NCBI GenBank assembly: GCA_031284195.1
Contig: JAITAI010000293.1
Location: forward strand, 1 to 7,870
From: Treponema sp.
GTDB taxonomy: Bacteria > Spirochaetota > Spirochaetia > Treponematales > Breznakiellaceae
DNA: 7,870 nt
Direction: 5' to 3'
The notes beneath the pieces are model-generated. The model was given only the letters and a program-made list of their open reading frames with translations. It searched no databases and was not told the DNA's origin. Both the position numbers and the translations under genes were made by a program. Shown here one piece after another: positions 5,811 to 7,870 of this stretch (positions within the stretch are counted from its first letter, which is position 1; each line of letters opens with the position of its first letter).

Positions 5811-6561
5811 CCCACAAGCCCCGTTTACCTTTTCGGGCAGCCTGTTCCAGGTCTTTGAATTCTTCCATAAAGTGGAAGGTATAGGAGACATAGGCATAAC
5901 CGTACCCCTCTTGAATCAAGGTGGCGTTAAAGCAGCGGCCTTCCGGGGTATAGATGTAAGCGAGCAGCCGGCCATAACGGTCCCGCAGTTCCCAATCAAA
6001 GGCGAGATAGACCTGCTTGCCCAGAAGCCGTGCCTTGGTAAAGTCGCTGGCCTCCTTGCCGAAACGCTCCACCGGTTTATGAGGATGGACCGTTTCCGGG
6101 GTATCCACTCCCAGCATACGGATGGTCTCTACGGCTTTTAGCTCAGGAGGAGGGTTGGATATCCGCACCCGTAGGGTATCGCCGTCCACATGACCCACCA
6201 CTTCCCCAGGAACCATCTGGGCTATGTCCCCCTGGCTGCTCTTGGTGAAGGTGGTCTTATTGAGCCGATAGAGGCTTTTCTGAGGAGGGTTTGTTTCCGT
6301 AGGCAAGACCCTGCCCTGGGAGGGTTGGGAGGGTACCGGGGGCTTACAAACCCCACAGGCCTCGTAGCCGGATTTGAGGGCGTCTTCCAGGGATACCGCA
6401 ATCTTTGAACGGCTGAGAGAGGTACAGGTCTCCCGGTGATACTTGCTTCCTGAATTGGTAACATACACCGTGGTATCCCCGGCTCCTAACAAGAACAGGC
6501 CGCTGAGGATACTGATGACGACCCCGAAGATCCGGAGGCGGTTTATGGTAACTGGCTTCAT
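5800..6561 (-). CDS. Exported thermonuclease-like (SNase) protein with Cys/His N-terminal module
   Basis: The product is 253 residues. A hydrophobic segment (about 11-27) is a signal peptide or anchor, so the enzyme acts outside the cytoplasm. Residues 32-74 form a small module, VYVTNSGSKYHRETC...GYEACGVCKP, with His42, Cys46, Cys69 and Cys72 arranged like a metal or Zn site; this module is common beside nucleases and competence proteins. A Pro/Ser linker follows. The SNase domain spans about 118-253: VVGHVDGDTLRVRI (Asp126, Asp128 for Ca2+), IRMLGVDTPET (Arg148, Glu156), RFGKEASDFTK, and DRYGRLLAYIY (Arg198). All three residues matching SNase Arg35, Glu43 and Arg87 are kept, so it should hydrolyse DNA or RNA with Ca2+. 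The ribosome site is poor (GGGGA about 13 nt before ATG). It is convergent to serA and likely serves nutrient scavenging. Confidence 0.9.
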   Translation of the reverse strand: MKPVTINRLRIFGVVISILSGLFLLGAGDTTVYVTNSGSKYHRETCTSLSRSKIAVSLEDALKSGYEACGVCKPPVPSQPSQGRVLPTETNPPQKSLYRLNKTTFTKSSQGDIAQMVPGEVVGHVDGDTLRVRISNPPPELKAVETIRMLGVDTPETVHPHKPVERFGKEASDFTKARLLGKQVYLAFDWELRDRYGRLLAYIYTPEGRCFNATLIQEGYGYAYVSYTFHFMEEFKDLEQAARKGKRGLWGAP

Positions 6562-6610
6562 ATCAATAAAAAATCCCCGCCGCAGAGGCGCTCCTTGAAA
6601 TTGTATCCTA

Positions 6611-6633
6611 TGCAGGGGAACAAATCCCCTGCA
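6611..6633. repeat. Perfect inverted repeat TGCAGGGG/CCCCTGCA
   Basis: An 8-bp perfect stem surrounds a 7-nt AACAAAT loop and is followed by CCCCC. It lies 50 bp upstream of the nuclease start, with no T-tract. Sequences of this look are often dispersed palindromic repeats between genes; copy number cannot be judged from one window. Confidence 0.5.
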
Positions 6634-6686
6634 CCCCCAGTTTTACGCCCCAAGGGAGAGGTATTAAACCCTCCTGTAAGGGCGCT

Positions 6687-6718
6687 GTCGCGCTTCAGGT
6701 GAGCGTGTGGATTGAAAC
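6687..6718 (+). repeat. Solitary 32-nt sequence resembling a type I-C CRISPR repeat
   Basis: The sequence is 32 nt, the usual length for type I-C. It begins GTCGC and ends GTGGATTGAAAC, both hallmarks of that repeat family. Its middle forms the stem CGCGCT/AGCGTG (one G-U) around TCAGGTG. It has two extra bases (GT) before GTGGATTG compared with the typical GCGTGGATTG. No second copy lies at spacer distance on either side and no cas gene is present, so this is not an array. Confidence 0.35.
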
Positions 6719-6736
6719 AAACAAGCAAACAAACAA
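6715..6736 (+). repeat. Imperfect AAAC tandem repeat
   Basis: AAACAAACAAGCAAACAAACAA consists of five units of AAAC/AAGC. It begins at the last bases of the CRISPR-like sequence and ends about 26 bp before the barrel pseudogene. Such tracts can vary in length by slippage. Confidence 0.6.
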
Positions 6737-6761
6737 GGGATAAGGAAAGTATACTGAGTTT

Positions 6762-7611
6762 ATGGGTATGGGTAAAGTACGAGTGTATAGACCAGGGATA
6801 GGACTCTTCTGCGTGCTGATCCTGGGGTTTTTTCCGCGTTATCCCCTTCAGACAGATTTGGATGCCTTTAAAGACCATATTGAAAAGACCGAAAAGGACC
6901 AGGCCGAAGACCCAACCCCTTTTTCTGAGGAGTCTAGTTCCTCAGAAAAAGGGAAGTTCTTTTGCAGCCTTCTTGTTTGACCTATTCGGACGGATATGGC
7001 TCGATAATAACCCCTATCTGCACTATGGGGCCTATCCCTATTGTCGAGAGGGATACATTCAGAGGATCCCCATACCCCGCTCAGACTTCCAAGAGCTTAA
7101 CGTCCTCTCTGGAGCGGCAAAGGGTAAATAGTATTGGTTTTCCGCTGGTCTCAGCGCTTTTATGTACAGGACATGGGAGGGGGCTCCTGGGTTTTTCAGC
7201 GGCAAGGGGTATAATTTATCGGGCCCTAGGGGGATCTGTTCTTCATAAGCGACGGCAAGCGGTTCTTACAGGGCCTTCGGGCAGGGATACCGGTCTCTTT
7301 GTTACCGTTTAACCTGTTTAATGCCAGACTGTACCTCCCATACCAGGTGCGGACCGGGGTACGGTTCCGGCATAGCGGGGATTTCGGCCTGGAATTCCGG
7401 CTGTATCCGGTAAAACCCCTGACCTTGGGGCCAAAGTAGGGATCCAGATTTTTGAGTTTTTCTCTTGGGGAGAAGCGGAACCGGAAGGGGGTTCATGTTC
7501 AAAGCCTGGGAGGGTTTTGCCGGATACCGGTGGCGGACCCTCCCGGAAGGATCCCCGGAACAATCCTTTTCAGGGAACGGGCCTTATCCCGGTATCCGGC
7601 AGTATTTTTAA
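6762..7611 (+). pseudogene. Decayed outer-membrane beta-barrel-like protein
   Basis: Joining frames gives about 280 residues. Frame 3 (6762 to about 6950) has a signal-peptide-like start (GIGLFCVLILGFFP) and an acidic stretch. Frame 1 then reads SSFAAFLFDLFGRIWLDNNP, a TAG at 7129-7131, and YWFSAGLSAFMYRTWEG to GYNLSGP. Frame 3 (about 7230-7429) gives GLRAGIPVSLLPFNLFNARL and GVRFRHSGDFGLEFRLYP. Frame 2 gives AKVGIQIFEFFSW. Frame 1 ends FKAWEGFAGYRWRTL ... YPGIRQYF, TAA at 7609-7611. Alternating hydrophobic/polar strands and a terminal Phe are typical of outer-membrane barrels. The four shifts fall at A5G3 (6946-6953), G5 (7229-7233), G4 (7427-7430) and G5 (7487-7491). I do not recognise a named family. 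The start lacks a good ribosome site, so the exact 5' end is uncertain. Confidence 0.6.
6917..6953. repeat. Perfect 15-bp inverted repeat
   Basis: CCCTTTTTCTGAGGA (6917-6931) and its exact complement (6939-6953) surround a 7-nt loop GTCTAGT. It is the strongest hairpin in the window and lies inside the barrel pseudogene, ending at its first frameshift. It has no T-tract on the plus strand. On the minus strand the right arm reads CCCTTTTTCTGAGGA, with Ts inside the stem rather than after it. It could be an inserted palindromic repeat or a hairpin between fused gene pieces. Confidence 0.7.
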
Positions 7612-7766
7612 GGAAGCCCTTTGCCGGCCCGGGGTATTCCAGGCGCTTGAGGGATCAAGGCGGGGTGGCGGTATTTTTTCACTTTTTATGATTTTATCAT
7701 TGACTTTTTTTAGGTATGAGGTTACTTTAGTATTAATATAATTTTTACGGCAAGCCGTTGAAAGAG
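7612..7766. other. Gap after barrel pseudogene
   Basis: GC-rich sequence to about 7670, with open frames but no recognisable product, gives way to T-rich sequence. TATAAT at 7737-7742 could be a -10 box for the gene at 7823, but no good -35 box lies 17 bp before it. TTGACT at about 7701-7706 is placed too far upstream for that box. Confidence 0.35.
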
Positions 7767-7797
7767 CCCTGGGTGTATACAATAGCATACACCAGGG
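7767..7797 (+). promoter_or_regulatory. Leader hairpin or operator before the last gene
   Basis: CCCTGGGTGTAT and ATACACCAGGG pair over 11 bp with a single bulged G around an 8-nt loop. It ends 10 bp before the ribosome site of the following gene. GTATACAA occurs both in the hairpin (7775-7782) and just after it (7801-7808), so a DNA-binding protein with a GTATAC-type half-site is also possible. Confidence 0.45.
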
Positions 7798-7822
7798 AAG
7801 GTATACAAGGGAGGTGGAACCT

Positions 7823-7870
7823 ATGGAAGACAGCAGCGCTGGGTATGGTAAGTTTGTGTTTTTACCCCCC
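7823..7870 (+). CDS. Start of an unidentified gene, truncated by window end
   Basis: Only 16 codons are present (MEDSSAGYGKFVFLPP). The start is convincing: GGGAGGTGG lies about 8 nt before the ATG, the strongest ribosome site in the window, preceded by a hairpin leader. There is no signal peptide in the visible part, so a cytoplasmic protein is likely. The product cannot be named. Confidence 0.55.
   Translation, partial: MEDSSAGYGKFVFLPP

Noticed and set aside
6640..6670. GGTATTAAAC as a second CRISPR-like repeat end upstream of the orphan repeat
   Set aside because: Only the last ten bases are alike, and the 49-bp spacing does not fit a 32-nt repeat plus spacer.
6862..6960. Programmed frameshift at GAAAAAGGG in the barrel gene
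   Set aside because: Three further frameshifts and an in-frame TAG downstream mean that recoding at this site alone could not yield a full protein.
7612..7691. Continuation of the barrel pseudogene in frame 3 beyond 7611
   Set aside because: The frame-1 reading ends naturally at YPGIRQYF followed by TAA, while the frame-3 translation is Arg/Pro-rich and unlike a barrel strand.

Overview
The window looks like a chromosomal piece of a spirochaete, most likely a termite-gut-type Treponema. This is inferred from a lipoprotein that joins an InlB-type repeat to BspA-like leucine-rich repeats, a lax spirochaetal lipobox, roughly balanced GC, the clostridial/treponemal type of SerA, and many decaying genes between intact ones. 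No database search was possible, so the species is a guess.

Layout. Positions 1-443 hold the decayed 3' part of a D12/Dam-type DNA adenine methyltransferase. An intact surface lipoprotein gene follows (808-1695). Next come a small 60-residue protein on the minus strand (1834-2016) with a clear promoter and a palindromic operator, an AT-rich gap of about 530 bp, and a small XRE-family repressor (2549-2896). Positions 2897-3310 look like a scar: a possible IS200/IS605 right end or MITE-like unit with 12-bp inverted ends, joined to a C-terminal scrap of an RtcR-like regulator.

The metabolic core is serC-serA (3489-5775). The two genes are translationally coupled and encode the transaminase and dehydrogenase of serine biosynthesis. 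The promoter at 3408-3436 is followed by a near-perfect Rex-type operator (3438-3455), which suggests NADH/NAD+ control. Convergent to this operon is an exported thermonuclease-like protein (5800-6561, minus) with a Cys/His N-terminal module.

The right end is again degenerate. It holds a perfect 8-bp-stem inverted repeat, a solitary 32-nt sequence resembling a type I-C CRISPR repeat, and an 850-bp pseudogene. That pseudogene can be reconstructed across four frameshifts and one stop codon into an outer-membrane beta-barrel-like protein ending in Phe. A hairpin leader with a strong ribosome site then opens a gene cut off by the window end (7823).

No complete novel system is visible. The most interesting items are the Rex-like operator on serCA, the orphan CRISPR-like repeat, the 3009-3151 unit, the small-protein/XRE pair, and the 15-bp inverted repeat sitting on the first frameshift of the barrel pseudogene.
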